From: Desulfobacteraceae bacterium
GTDB lineage: Bacteria; Desulfobacterota; Desulfobacteria; Desulfobacterales; Desulfobacteraceae
Assembly (NCBI GenBank): GCA_016743945.1
Contig: JADGFI010000002.1
Coordinates: forward strand, 142,923-206,922
DNA: 64,000 nucleotides
Reading direction: 5' to 3'
In this document: one piece after another, positions 8,358 through 17,382 of the stretch
Layout of the letters: every line of letters starts with the position of its first letter
How positions within the stretch are numbered: the stretch's first letter is position 1
Made by a program: the position numbers and the translations under genes
The notes under the pieces: model-generated
Database searches by the model: none
Seen by the model: the letters and a program-made list of their open reading frames with translations, nothing else
What the model was told of the DNA's origin: nothing

Positions 8358-8490
8358 ATTACATTTTGGTCATCCGCAAATTTTGTATTGATCCAGGTTC
8401 ACTTTTATTGTAGAATCAAAATCATAATAAATCTGCATTACTTTTTATACTGAGGTAGGTTTAATAATTAAACTCCGGAAAGGAGGTGCC

Positions 8491-9066
8491 ATGCCCAAAA
8501 TAGATGATCCGTTTCTCGGACCCGCCATGTTTGACCTGAGGGGAAAACAATCGGTCAGGGCAACCTTTAAGCTATCTCAGAAAGCCATTGACTCCATCGG
8601 GCTTGTGGCCATCCACATGGGCATCAAACAAAAATCCTTGTTTGATCATATCATCGAGGACATGGGCGCTCTTTCCGAAATTGCCAAAACCATCCGAATC
8701 CGGCAATTTAAAAAAATCCCCAGACGTCAGAAAACCTTTGTCCTGAGCCGTAAAACCATTGATGCCCTGAGCGCCATCTCCGAGACCTATGGCATGCCCA
8801 GGGATGCCCTGGTTGAATATTCGGTCAAAAAACTGGAATCGGTGATAATGGCGGAAAAACTGCGCCACGAAGAACGCAAAAAACTCCACAAACAAATGGT
8901 AGCCCATTTTACAGCAGAAGAAGCTTTCTACAAGCACGCAATACAGATCCTGGGTGTGGATGATCCATTTTGCCGGCATTTTGAGAAAACCGTGGCCATG
9001 GCAAGAAAAACCACACGGGAGGTCAATGAATTCCTGGAAAAAAGCAAGATTTTAGAAGACTTTTAA
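8491..9066 (+). CDS. Unrecognised protein with two ribbon-helix-helix-like segments
   Basis: I do not recognise a named family for this 191-aa protein. Two segments resemble each other and a ribbon-helix-helix fold: residues about 21-56 (SVRATFKLSQKAIDSIG...) and about 79-115 (KTFVLSRKTIDALSAIS...). Each has a beta-strand with alternating residues, then 'LS-x-K-x-I-D' and two helices. The C-terminal half (about 118-191) is charged and helical. A GGAGGT ribosome-binding site lies right before the ATG. It is 53 bp upstream of the Gld-like ABC operon on the same strand and could be a small DNA-binding regulator of it; that is inference. Confidence 0.7.
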   Translation: MPKIDDPFLGPAMFDLRGKQSVRATFKLSQKAIDSIGLVAIHMGIKQKSLFDHIIEDMGALSEIAKTIRIRQFKKIPRRQKTFVLSRKTIDALSAISETYGMPRDALVEYSVKKLESVIMAEKLRHEERKKLHKQMVAHFTAEEAFYKHAIQILGVDDPFCRHFEKTVAMARKTTREVNEFLEKSKILEDF

Positions 9067-9119
9067 CTTTATCATTTTATTTATTACACCATATTTATGA
9101 CTCGATTAAGGAGGACGCA

Positions 9120-10076
9120 TTGATAGAGGTTCAAAATCTGACCAAGTATTATAATGAGTTTTGTGCGGTTGATAATATCAGCCTGACAGTCCAGCCCGGA
9201 GAAATACTCGGGCTTCTTGGTCCAAACGGTGCAGGAAAAACAACTACCCTGCGAATGCTCACGGGCTTTTTCAAGCAAAGCTCCGGCAGCATCACGGTCG
9301 ACGACCTGGAAATGGGAAAAGATACCCTGAAAATAAAATCCCTGATCGGCTATCTCCCTGAATCAGCCCCCCTGTATCACAACATGCTGGTATATGATTA
9401 TCTTACCTATGTGGCCAAAATAAAAGGGATCAATAATCCGGCAAAAAGAGAAGTACGATTCAGGGAGCTTGTGGGGCTATGTGGCCTTTCCGCCATCATG
9501 GGAAAACCCATCGCTACTCTTTCCAAGGGGTTGAAACAACGGGTGGGCATTGCCCATGCCATGATGACGGACCCGAAGATTTTAATCTTGGATGAGCCAA
9601 CCTCGGGCCTTGACCCCAACCAAATTGCAGAAATCCGGGATATCATCCGGTCCATTGGAAAGGAAAAAACCATTATCTTTTCCACCCATATTTTAAGTGA
9701 GGCAGAGGCAACCTGTGACAGGATTGCCATTATAAACAAGGGGAAGGTGGTGGCAAATGATACCACGGCCCGACTCAAACAAAACGCAACCCAGGCCTCC
9801 TTTATCCGCCTCTCCCTTCAGGGGCCCACTGAAAGCCAAGCATTGGACCTTTTAGGGACCATTGATGATACACTGGACATAACCCCCATTGTTCCCCTTG
9901 AACAAGACATGGTTTCCTTTGAAATCAGAGATCCAAATGATAGATCAAACACAACAGATATCAGATCCCGCATCTACCTGAAAATAAAGAAAACCGACTG
10001 GATCATGACGGAACTTGCCAAAGAATCCCAGGCCCTTGAAAAAATATTCCAGGAACTAACACGGGAGGAGGTTTAA
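9120..10076 (+). CDS. ABC transporter ATP-binding protein (GldA-like)
   Basis: The 318-aa ATPase has Walker A GPNGAGKTT (K40), signature LSKGLKQRVG, Walker B ILILDEPTSGLDP and the switch His in FSTHILSEAEA. It has a C-terminal extension of about 90 residues typical of the CcmA/GldA subclass. TTG at 9120 is used as start because AAGGAGG (9108-9114) is correctly spaced and the sequence MIEVQNLTKYY is the family N-terminus. It forms an operon with the permease, the GldG-like protein and the DUF4340 protein. The substrate is unknown; such sets occur outside gliding bacteria. Confidence 0.92.
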   Translation: MIEVQNLTKYYNEFCAVDNISLTVQPGEILGLLGPNGAGKTTTLRMLTGFFKQSSGSITVDDLEMGKDTLKIKSLIGYLPESAPLYHNMLVYDYLTYVAKIKGINNPAKREVRFRELVGLCGLSAIMGKPIATLSKGLKQRVGIAHAMMTDPKILILDEPTSGLDPNQIAEIRDIIRSIGKEKTIIFSTHILSEAEATCDRIAIINKGKVVANDTTARLKQNATQASFIRLSLQGPTESQALDLLGTIDDTLDITPIVPLEQDMVSFEIRDPNDRSNTTDIRSRIYLKIKKTDWIMTELAKESQALEKIFQELTREEV

Positions 10077-10784
10077 ATGATGACACAAATTTCAACCATT
10101 GCCGCCAAAGAATTTAAAGATTATTTCATATCTCCCATTGCCTATATTGTGATCGCCCTGTTTTTGATAGTAAGCGGGTGGTTTTTCTTTTCCACCTTTT
10201 TTATTTTCGGCAGAGCGGATTTAAGGGATTTTTTCTCTTTTTTGCCCATCACCTTTTCCTTTTTTATCCCGGCCATTACCATGCGGCTCTTTTCCGAGGA
10301 AAAAAATGTGGGCTCCTATGAAATCCTTCTCACCATGCCCGTCTCTTTTACAGACATTGCCATTGGTAAATTTTTAGCCGCCACCCTTTTTACGGCAGCC
10401 ATGTTGCTGCCCACCCTGGCCTATCCCCTTTTTATTTCTTTTATCGGGGACGTTGATCCAGGTCCCGTCATGGGCGGTTATTTCGGCGCTATTTTACTGG
10501 CAGCTGCCTATTGCAGCATGGGAATTTTTGCCTCGGCCCTGACCCGCAATCAGATCATTGCCTTTATCATTGGATCTGCCATGTGCTTTACCCTGACCAT
10601 CCTTGACCGGATGCTTTTTTTCGTGCCCGCAAAACTTACGGCCTTCATCGAATATATCGGGGCCAATTCCCATTTCACAAATATTTCCAAGGGGATTATC
10701 GACTCCCGGGATATCCTTTATTTTATCAGCCTGGCCTTTGTTTTTATTTTTTCAACCTATATTGTTATGCATGAGAAGAACTAA
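10077..10784 (+). CDS. ABC-2 type permease (GldF-like)
   Basis: The 235-aa integral membrane protein has six predicted transmembrane helices and the MRLFSEEKNVGSYEILLTMPV coupling-region signature (residues about 69-90) found in the ABC-2/GldF permease family. The ATG follows the stop of the ATPase gene with no gap and is preceded by GGAGGAGG. It would form the membrane channel with the preceding ATPase. The next gene follows after 9 bp. Confidence 0.9.
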   Translation: MMTQISTIAAKEFKDYFISPIAYIVIALFLIVSGWFFFSTFFIFGRADLRDFFSFLPITFSFFIPAITMRLFSEEKNVGSYEILLTMPVSFTDIAIGKFLAATLFTAAMLLPTLAYPLFISFIGDVDPGPVMGGYFGAILLAAAYCSMGIFASALTRNQIIAFIIGSAMCFTLTILDRMLFFVPAKLTAFIEYIGANSHFTNISKGIIDSRDILYFISLAFVFIFSTYIVMHEKN

Positions 10785-10793
10785 GGAGATACA

Positions 10794-12980
10794 ATGGGTA
10801 ATCCATCCATAAAAGAACATTATTTCAAATTTATCCTCTATATCGCCGTGATTGTACTGGTCAATATTGTAGGACTCTCTCTGTTTTTCAGAGCAGACCT
10901 GACCAAAAACGGGATCTACTCCCTGTCCGATGCCAGTAAAGAAGCTGTGGCAACCCTGTCGGAACCCTTGAGCATCAACGTTTTTTTCTCCAAGGACCTG
11001 CCGGCTCCCCACAATAATACCGAGCGGTATCTTAAAGATCTGCTGGTTGAGTATGCGGCAAGCGCGGGACGACATTTTAACTATACTTTTTACAATGTAT
11101 CTTCGGAACAAGGAGATCTAACAAAACAGGCAGATGATAACCGGGAAATTGCGAACAATTATGGACTCCAGCCAGTCCAGATACGGGTCATGGAAAATGA
11201 TGAGATCAAATTCAAAAATGCTTACATGGGCCTTGTCATCATCCACGGAGACCTCATCGAAAGAATCGGTGCCATCACCACCACCGACGGACTGGAATAT
11301 CAGCTGACAACCGCCATACAAAAATTAAACAACAAGGTCAGCGCCCTGTTGCGCCAGACGGACAAAATCTCCGTCACCCTGTATCTATCCTCTTCTTTGA
11401 ACACCATTGCCCCCCTCATCGGCCTTGACCAGCTGCCGCAACTAGCCGCCAAGATACAAAAGACCATTGAAGCCCTTAACGCCAAAAACCTTAATATCTT
11501 TGAGTTTAAACACCTTGATATGAACACCGAAGAACAGCTGGAAACCATCGCCAAACGCTATGATCTCATGGCCCTGTCCTGGCCCCAGATTTCCGACAAA
11601 AACATTGCACAAGGACAGGGAGCCGCAGGCCTTGTCATTGAATACAAAGGTGAGGTGTCCACCCTCCCCCTTATCTCCTCAATGGAACTGCCCATCATCG
11701 GCACCACCTACCAGATGGCCGACCCAAAGGCGATAGAAGACGAACTGACCGGTATCATGGAAAAAATGATCGGCATCAACAAGGCCATCGGATATCTCGC
11801 TGACCATGGGACCCCGGTGTTAGGGCAAGACAGAATGGCCATGATGCAGGGCAAAGCCGGAAATGGATTACAGGTATTTAATGGGCTTTTGGCATCCCGA
11901 TATGACATAAAATCCATTGCACTAAAGGAGACCGCCATTCCCGATGGTCTGAACTGTCTGATCATTGCAAAACCGACGGAAAAGTTTTCCGATTATGAAT
12001 TGTTCCAAATTGACCAGGCCCTGATGAAGGGAACCAACATTGCCTTTTTTGGCGATGCATTCAACGAAATCATGCCCCAGGGCGGCATGGGCATGCCCCC
12101 CCAGTATATCCCTCTGGACACGGGTCTGGAAAAATTACTCACCCATTACGGAATCAGTATGAAGCCGGCCTATGTTCTGGACAAAGAGGCCTATAAGCAC
12201 CAGCTCCCCCCAAACCAGGGAGGGGGTGAACAAACCATCTATTTTGCCCCCATGTTAAAAGAAACTTCCATTAACAACACCCCAAAATTTATGAACAACA
12301 TCAAGGGACTGGTTGCCATGCAGATCTCTCCTTTAACCCTGAAATCTGAAAACATCAAGTCCGATCAGGTGATTGCCACAAAACTTTTGGCATCCTCGGA
12401 CCAGGCCTGGCTCATGGAAGGCATGATAAACCTTAATCCCATGTTCATTACCCCGCCAAGTGTCCCCGAAGCATTTGCCACCCATGATCTGGCATATGTT
12501 CTGGAAGGCCGATTTACAAGTTTTTTTGCAGGGAAGGATATTCCTGCGAAGGCCTTGGAGAAAAAAGATATCACCCCGGAGGAACCCGCAACCAAGGAGG
12601 GCAATAGCTCAGGCAAAAGCCTCCCCCAAGGACTTGTGGCCCAAAACACAATAATAGAATCATCAAAACCTGTTAAAATTTTTGTCCTGGGCTGTTCCCA
12701 GATGCTTGCAGATAATATGCTGGATCCAGGGGGCCGATCCACCAATGCCACCTTTCTTTTGAATGTCATTGACCACCTTAATGATGAAGATCAGATTGCC
12801 GGCATGAGAAGCAAACAGCAGACCTTAAATCCCCTTGCCCAGATGACCCCCTTTACCCGGGGAATTATCAAAACGGTTAACATCGTGATTCTACCGATTC
12901 TGGTGGTTCTTTTCGGCCTGGGAGTCCTCATGGTTAGGAAGACAAAAAAGAAAAGAATCTCAAAGATGTTTAATGTCTAA
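10794..12980 (+). CDS. GldG-like ABC transporter auxiliary protein
   Basis: The 728-aa protein has an N-terminal membrane anchor (about 14-36), the characteristic LTKNGIYSLSDASKEAVATL start of the GldG/ABC_transp_aux family, a very large extracytoplasmic region, and a C-terminal helix (about 695-717) followed by basic residues. The motif YLADHGTPVLGQ matches the conserved 'GHGE' type stretch of the family in position. The domain is thought to bind surface or envelope ligands, but its role is unproven. AAGGAGAT precedes the ATG. It is encoded between the permease and the DUF4340 protein. Confidence 0.87.
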   Translation: MGNPSIKEHYFKFILYIAVIVLVNIVGLSLFFRADLTKNGIYSLSDASKEAVATLSEPLSINVFFSKDLPAPHNNTERYLKDLLVEYAASAGRHFNYTFYNVSSEQGDLTKQADDNREIANNYGLQPVQIRVMENDEIKFKNAYMGLVIIHGDLIERIGAITTTDGLEYQLTTAIQKLNNKVSALLRQTDKISVTLYLSSSLNTIAPLIGLDQLPQLAAKIQKTIEALNAKNLNIFEFKHLDMNTEEQLETIAKRYDLMALSWPQISDKNIAQGQGAAGLVIEYKGEVSTLPLISSMELPIIGTTYQMADPKAIEDELTGIMEKMIGINKAIGYLADHGTPVLGQDRMAMMQGKAGNGLQVFNGLLASRYDIKSIALKETAIPDGLNCLIIAKPTEKFSDYELFQIDQALMKGTNIAFFGDAFNEIMPQGGMGMPPQYIPLDTGLEKLLTHYGISMKPAYVLDKEAYKHQLPPNQGGGEQTIYFAPMLKETSINNTPKFMNNIKGLVAMQISPLTLKSENIKSDQVIATKLLASSDQAWLMEGMINLNPMFITPPSVPEAFATHDLAYVLEGRFTSFFAGKDIPAKALEKKDITPEEPATKEGNSSGKSLPQGLVAQNTIIESSKPVKIFVLGCSQMLADNMLDPGGRSTNATFLLNVIDHLNDEDQIAGMRSKQQTLNPLAQMTPFTRGIIKTVNIVILPILVVLFGLGVLMVRKTKKKRISKMFNV

Positions 12981-12997
12981 CAAGGAATAACGCCATA

Positions 12998-13948
12998 ATG
13001 AAAAAAGAATATTTAATTCTGGTCGTGCTCATCTTCGCATTGAGCGCCTATCTTGTATTCAAAAAGGATAACCAGCAAAATTACACCCTGCCGGAACCCG
13101 TTAAAATTGAAAAAGGGGAAATTGACCGACTGATTATTACCCGGAAAAAGACGCCCATTGAGCTGACAAAAGAAGCGGATACCTGGGAGGTCTCAGATAA
13201 AAAATTGGATAAAAAATATGCTGCAGACATGACAGCGGTCAACAAACTGCTGGATGTGACCCGTAACCTGAACGTCTCGGGTCTTATTTCCGAAAGCCGA
13301 GATATCAGCCGGTATGAACTGGATGATGCGCATTTCATCGAAGTAAAGGCCTTCAAAGGAGAAAACCTGCTGCTCTCCTTTAAAATAGGAAAAGCAGCCC
13401 CCAGCGGCAACCACACCTTTATCATGCTGACCGGCGATACCCGGATCTACCAGGCAGATCAAAATTTTAAAAATGATTTTAACACCTCTGTTGAAACACT
13501 CAGGGATAAACAGGTCCTGACCTTTAAGGAAAATGCCATCAAACAAATCACCCTCAAAAAGGACGGGATATCCAAGAATTTGACCGCTGTCCCCCCAAAG
13601 GATGAAACAGAGAAAAACCCTGTTTCCTGGCAGTTTGAAGATGGGTCATCCCCGGACAAAGAGGCACTGAGCAATCTTTTATCCTCCCTGTCATTTCTGA
13701 CATGTGAAAGGTTTTTTGACAGCCTGTCCAGGGAAAATCTGGAAAAAAATCCCCCCCTTCTTAAAATAATCCTTGAAAACAAGCCCCCAATTGTTTTAAA
13801 CCTTTTTGACCGGAACAATGGGGACACACTGGTCGGGACTTCTTCCATGAGCCCCTACCCCTTTGTTCTGGAATCGTATAAAGGCAAAGATATCCTGTCT
13901 TATGCGGATAAACTTGTAAAAAAGGAAAAAGAAACCGATAAAGAGTGA
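12998..13948 (+). CDS. DUF4340 domain-containing membrane-anchored protein
   Basis: The 316-aa protein has one N-terminal transmembrane helix (about 5-20) and a long extracytoplasmic part with the DUF4340 pattern (repeated beta-rich units such as IDRLIITRKKTPIELTKE, DTWEVSD, and LSFKIGKAAPSGNHTF). DUF4340 proteins regularly accompany GldA/F/G-like transporters, as here. The function is unknown. Its stop codon overlaps the GTG start of the acyltransferase gene (GTGA), so the two are translationally coupled. Confidence 0.85.
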   Translation: MKKEYLILVVLIFALSAYLVFKKDNQQNYTLPEPVKIEKGEIDRLIITRKKTPIELTKEADTWEVSDKKLDKKYAADMTAVNKLLDVTRNLNVSGLISESRDISRYELDDAHFIEVKAFKGENLLLSFKIGKAAPSGNHTFIMLTGDTRIYQADQNFKNDFNTSVETLRDKQVLTFKENAIKQITLKKDGISKNLTAVPPKDETEKNPVSWQFEDGSSPDKEALSNLLSSLSFLTCERFFDSLSRENLEKNPPLLKIILENKPPIVLNLFDRNNGDTLVGTSSMSPYPFVLESYKGKDILSYADKLVKKEKETDKE

Positions 13949-14667
13949 ATGCCTTTCTTAAAATAGTATATCAGCCCTATAAATGGCTGGTGGTAATTCC
14001 TTTTGTACTTTTTGTTACCCTGCTATTGGGGCTGATTTGTATTGTTGTGGGGTTTGTCTTCAGCCAGAATGCAGCCGATATTCTGGCGGTTACCTGGTCT
14101 CGACTCTGCTGCGCCATTGCCCCCCTAAGGGTCATCATCCGGGGCAAAAAAAATTATAACCGCCACCACGCCTATGTGGTGGTGGCCAACCATCAAAGCA
14201 TGGCAGACATCCCCATGATCCACGGATTCATCGGGTTGAAAATAAAATGGGTGATGAAAAAACAATTGGGAGAAGTCCCTGTTTTCGGGCCTGCCTGTCA
14301 CCAATTGGGATGTATTTTCGTTGACCGTGCCAATCCCGGGACTGCCATCAAATCCATAGAAACGGCCAAGGGGAAATTATCGAAAAAATCCTCGGTCCTC
14401 TTTTTTGCTGAAGGGACAAGGAGCCGGGACGGAAAGGTCATGCCCTTTAAAAAAGGGGCCTTTATCTTTGCCATGGAAACCGGGCTTCCCATCCTGCCGA
14501 TCACGGTTAAAAACTCTTTTAAAATCCTGCCCCCGGACTCCCTTGACCTTACCCCCGGAAGCGTTGACATAATCGTCCATCATCCCATATATGTAGCCGC
14601 ACATGAGATGGACCGGCTGGATGAAATAATGAAAAATACCCGCCGGACAATTTCCAGTGCACTCTAA
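13945..14667 (+). CDS. plsC: 1-acyl-sn-glycerol-3-phosphate acyltransferase (PlsC family)
   Basis: The 240-aa enzyme is expected to acylate lysophosphatidate in the inner membrane. Motif I is NHQSMAD with catalytic His83 and Asp88, motif II lies near GCIFVDRAN, and motif III is EGTRS (156-160). An N-terminal hydrophobic hairpin (about 10-45) anchors it. GTG at 13945 overlaps the previous stop. Its location at the end of the Gld-like operon hints at a lipid-related role for the transporter, but this is only inference. Other family members could be paralogues with different acyl acceptors. Confidence 0.88.
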   Translation: MNAFLKIVYQPYKWLVVIPFVLFVTLLLGLICIVVGFVFSQNAADILAVTWSRLCCAIAPLRVIIRGKKNYNRHHAYVVVANHQSMADIPMIHGFIGLKIKWVMKKQLGEVPVFGPACHQLGCIFVDRANPGTAIKSIETAKGKLSKKSSVLFFAEGTRSRDGKVMPFKKGAFIFAMETGLPILPITVKNSFKILPPDSLDLTPGSVDIIVHHPIYVAAHEMDRLDEIMKNTRRTISSAL

Positions 14668-14727
14668 CCCACAACGATCTTTTATCAATCATACATACAA
14701 AATTTTAGTTCACGCTGTTGAGTTCTG

Positions 14728-14809
14728 GAATAACCGGCATGGCCGGGGCACGGATATTTGCTCTCGCCACAACGAAAAATGAAACTCTTATAATTGCAAT
14801 GTCTTGGCC
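14728..14809 (-). repeat. Interspersed ~81-bp repeat, copy B (inverted relative to copy A)
   Basis: The reverse complement of this segment matches 5778-5858. The block GTTTCATTTTTCGTTGTGG and its flanks are identical, with one substitution in about 55 bases, then a diverged spacer of 19 versus 18 bases and an identical 15-base end. It sits 60 bp after plsC and 155 bp before the hybrid kinase. The translated frames of the two copies agree in the conserved block but shift relative to each other across the indel, which argues against a shared protein. Confidence 0.85.
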
Positions 14810-14963
14810 CAGGTTTCAGATAAAGATCCGCGGAATAGCTTAATTTCAGTTTTTTTTATGTCCCATTTCTGATATAGGATTTTCTTATATAAATTTTCGC
14901 GTTGAATTTTATCTTCAGCTCAAATCAAGCAATATTATCCGAAAATATTCATTTGGAGCAGGT

Positions 14964-16547
14964 ATGATAGATAGCGAGTCTGTTAACAAGTTGTCGCAAA
15001 AAGTATCTGCCCTTGAAATAAAATGCAGCCTTTCCAATCAAACGGCTCAAAGATATCAATCTGCCTTTGAAAACTCAAGGGAAGCCCTTCTGCTCTTTTC
15101 CAGGAGAAAAAAATTCCTGAACGTCAGCAAACGACTGGTTCAATTGTCCCAATATTCAAAACAAGAACTGCTCTCCATGACCCTTGACATCCTGTTCCCG
15201 GATCTTTTATCCCACTTGCACATACCCACGGTTGAGCAAGAGAACCAGACCTTTCTCCCTTGTGTATTTGAGACCCTGCTTCTAACCCAAAGAAAAAACA
15301 GGGTTCCCGTAAAAATATCCGTTTGCCTTCTCCCATTTCAGCCCAATGCCGACCTGGTGTTCCAGGGGACCATCCATGACATCACTTTGGGAAAAAAAAA
15401 TCAAGACGAGTTCCAAAGGGCCGAAAAACTAAAATCCATTGGTGACCTTGCCGGAGGAATTGCCCACAATTTCAATAATATCATGACGGGCCTATATGGC
15501 AATATCGCCCTTGCCAGATTGGAACTTTCTACTGAAACAAAGGCCTTTTCCTATCTTAAAAAAGCGGAAAATTCCATGGAGGAAGCCATAAAATTAACCA
15601 AACGGCTGCTCACCTTTGCAAAGGGAGGAGACCCCATAATAGAAGACACTGATATTGCCGCCCTTGTCCTTGATACCATTGCATTCAACCTGTCCGGCAG
15701 TAATATCCGGCCCAGGGTGATTTCCTCCCAGAATTTATGGCCGATTCATGGAGACAGGGGACAGCTTGAACAGGTCATTTCAAACATTGTCATAAATTCT
15801 AGACAGGCCATGCCAAAAGGAGGTGTGTTCACTATCCACATGGAAAATTCAAGCCTGTTAAAAGACAATCTCTTGACAATTTCCAAGGGCCCTTATGTGA
15901 AAATCACCCTTTCCGATGAAGGCGCCGGAATTCACCATAAAAATGTGGATCGAATATTTGATCCCTACTTTACCACCCAGAAAAATGGCGGCGGCATGGG
16001 GTTAGCCATCTGCTATTCAATTATTAAAAAACACAATGGACATATTTATGTTTCCTCCCAACGAGGAACAGGGACAAGCATCACCTTGTACCTGCCAGCC
16101 ATTTCACCCCTATCCCAAAAGGAAACAACAATGGAATCAGACCTGTCAGACCCTAATTCAGATGCCCCGGCCAAGATTCTGGTCATGGATGATGAGGAAC
16201 CTATCCGGACTATTACCAAAAAGATGCTTGAAACGTTTGGCTACTCAGTCACCCTGACTGAAAATGGAGAAGAGGCCATTGAGGTGTATTCCAAGGCATT
16301 TGAGGAAAAACCCTCCTTTGACCTGGTGATCATGGACCTGACCATTCCCGGCGGCATGGGGGGCAAAGATGCCTCAAAAAAAATCCTTGGGATAGACCCT
16401 GGCGCACGCATCGTTATCTCCTCAGGCTATTCAAATGATCCCATCATGTCAAATCATCAAGACTACGGGCTCAAGGGAATTATTCCCAAACCCTATCGGA
16501 TTGCTGAATTTAAAAAAACCGTTGACCAACTATTAAGTGATATCTAA
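14964..16547 (+). CDS. Hybrid sensor histidine kinase/response regulator (PAS-HisKA-HATPase-REC)
   Basis: The 527-aa protein is soluble by sequence. It has an N-terminal coiled coil, a PAS domain (about 30-145), a HisKA domain with phospho-His168 in GIAHNFNN, an HATPase domain (NIVINSRQAM, DEGAGI, FDPYFTTQ, GGGMGLAI) and a C-terminal receiver with acidic MDDEE and phospho-acceptor Asp458 (IMDLT). It would sense an intracellular signal and relay phosphate internally. GGAGCAGGT precedes the ATG. No output partner is adjacent; the dcw cluster follows after 392 bp. Confidence 0.92.
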   Translation: MIDSESVNKLSQKVSALEIKCSLSNQTAQRYQSAFENSREALLLFSRRKKFLNVSKRLVQLSQYSKQELLSMTLDILFPDLLSHLHIPTVEQENQTFLPCVFETLLLTQRKNRVPVKISVCLLPFQPNADLVFQGTIHDITLGKKNQDEFQRAEKLKSIGDLAGGIAHNFNNIMTGLYGNIALARLELSTETKAFSYLKKAENSMEEAIKLTKRLLTFAKGGDPIIEDTDIAALVLDTIAFNLSGSNIRPRVISSQNLWPIHGDRGQLEQVISNIVINSRQAMPKGGVFTIHMENSSLLKDNLLTISKGPYVKITLSDEGAGIHHKNVDRIFDPYFTTQKNGGGMGLAICYSIIKKHNGHIYVSSQRGTGTSITLYLPAISPLSQKETTMESDLSDPNSDAPAKILVMDDEEPIRTITKKMLETFGYSVTLTENGEEAIEVYSKAFEEKPSFDLVIMDLTIPGGMGGKDASKKILGIDPGARIVISSGYSNDPIMSNHQDYGLKGIIPKPYRIAEFKKTVDQLLSDI

Positions 16548-16939
16548 GGAGAAAAGAGAGGTTTCACCCCTTTACCCGGACCAGGGAATTTAAATCCAGC
16601 AATTTCCGGGTCCAAAGGCAAATATCCCCAGCACCCCTTTCACTCCACTTCGCCCCCCTTCTATTGTTGTTATTTCACACCACAAAAAAAATCGATTACC
16701 ATAACCAATTGATTTTACATATATTTTTATCCTACTTCCCCCTTGGATCCATGCTGCTAAAATTTTACACCCACTTTACTCCCCTTTACGACACAGAATC
16801 TATTTCCTTTAAAATAGGGCATTATAACAATAATATTGAATAAAATTGAATTTTCTCCTTGACATAAAGTTCATTTTTCGTAAAAGTGTGGCCTATGGTG
16901 GTGGAAAGTGGATGTAATTTTTATTGAGGCTTAAATTAA
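16548..16939. other. 392-bp intergenic region upstream of the dcw cluster
   Basis: The left part contains a 7-bp inverted repeat (ACCCGGA about 16586 and TCCGGGT about 16617) without a T tract, so it is not a convincing terminator. The middle is AT-rich and has no gene. The right end holds a sigma-70-like -35 and the putative MraZ boxes reported separately. This must contain the main promoter of the division cluster. Confidence 0.6.
16859..16911 (+). promoter_or_regulatory. mraZ promoter with triple 10-bp-period MraZ-like boxes
   Basis: A perfect -35 TTGACA is at 16859-16864; the -10 is weak (about 16881-16887). Just downstream, GTGG occurs at 16888, 16898 and 16908, exactly one helical turn apart. 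In heptamers these read AGTGTGG (16885), ATGGTGG (16895) and AAAGTGG (16905). Known MraZ operators consist of three such direct repeats with a 10-bp period (TGGGA-type in E. coli, AAAGTG[T/G] in mollicutes). The boxes lie 29-55 bp before the mraZ start, where repressor binding would block transcription. Confidence 0.6.
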
Positions 16940-17380
16940 GTGTTTCGATCAAGCTCCTTTCATACAATTGACCCAAAAGGCAGAATTATCATTCCGGCAA
17001 GATTCCGGAAGGTTTTGAAGGCCGATGATGAATACGGGGTTGTGATTTCTATCAAGGATGGCTGTATTTATGCCTATACCTTTGACGAATGGAAGAATCT
17101 TGAACAAAGAATCCGTGCGGCAAAAAGTGCCAGCATGGAAAAATTCAAACGGTTTTTCCTCGGCAATGCATGCCCGTTGAAATGTGATAAGCAGGATCGG
17201 ATTCTTATCCCCCAAAGTTTGAGAACCTATGCTGATATTGACAAAGAAATTGTCCTTGTGGGTGTACTGGACCGGTTTGAAATCTGGTCACGGGAAAAAT
17301 GGGATCACGAAAACCTTAAAATGGAGCAGGAACTTGAAAAAGAGGAAGTACGAGAAGAAATTGCTTCCCTAGGGTTGTAA
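16940..17380 (+). CDS. mraZ: Transcriptional regulator MraZ
   Basis: MraZ is a ring-forming DNA-binding protein that represses the division and cell-wall cluster it heads. The 146-aa product shows the two AbrB-like SpoVT folds: SFHTIDPKGRIIIPARFR at the N-terminus, and CDKQDRILIPQSLR near residue 80. The start is GTG at 16940, giving the typical MF-R start; no strong ribosome-binding site is visible. Two bases separate its stop from the rsmH ATG. Putative MraZ boxes lie just upstream. Confidence 0.95.
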   Translation: MFRSSSFHTIDPKGRIIIPARFRKVLKADDEYGVVISIKDGCIYAYTFDEWKNLEQRIRAAKSASMEKFKRFFLGNACPLKCDKQDRILIPQSLRTYADIDKEIVLVGVLDRFEIWSREKWDHENLKMEQELEKEEVREEIASLGL

Positions 17381-17382
17381 AA

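Noticed and set aside
16586..16624. Terminator of the hybrid kinase gene.
   Set aside because: The stem is only 7 bp with a loop of over 20 bases and no T tract follows.
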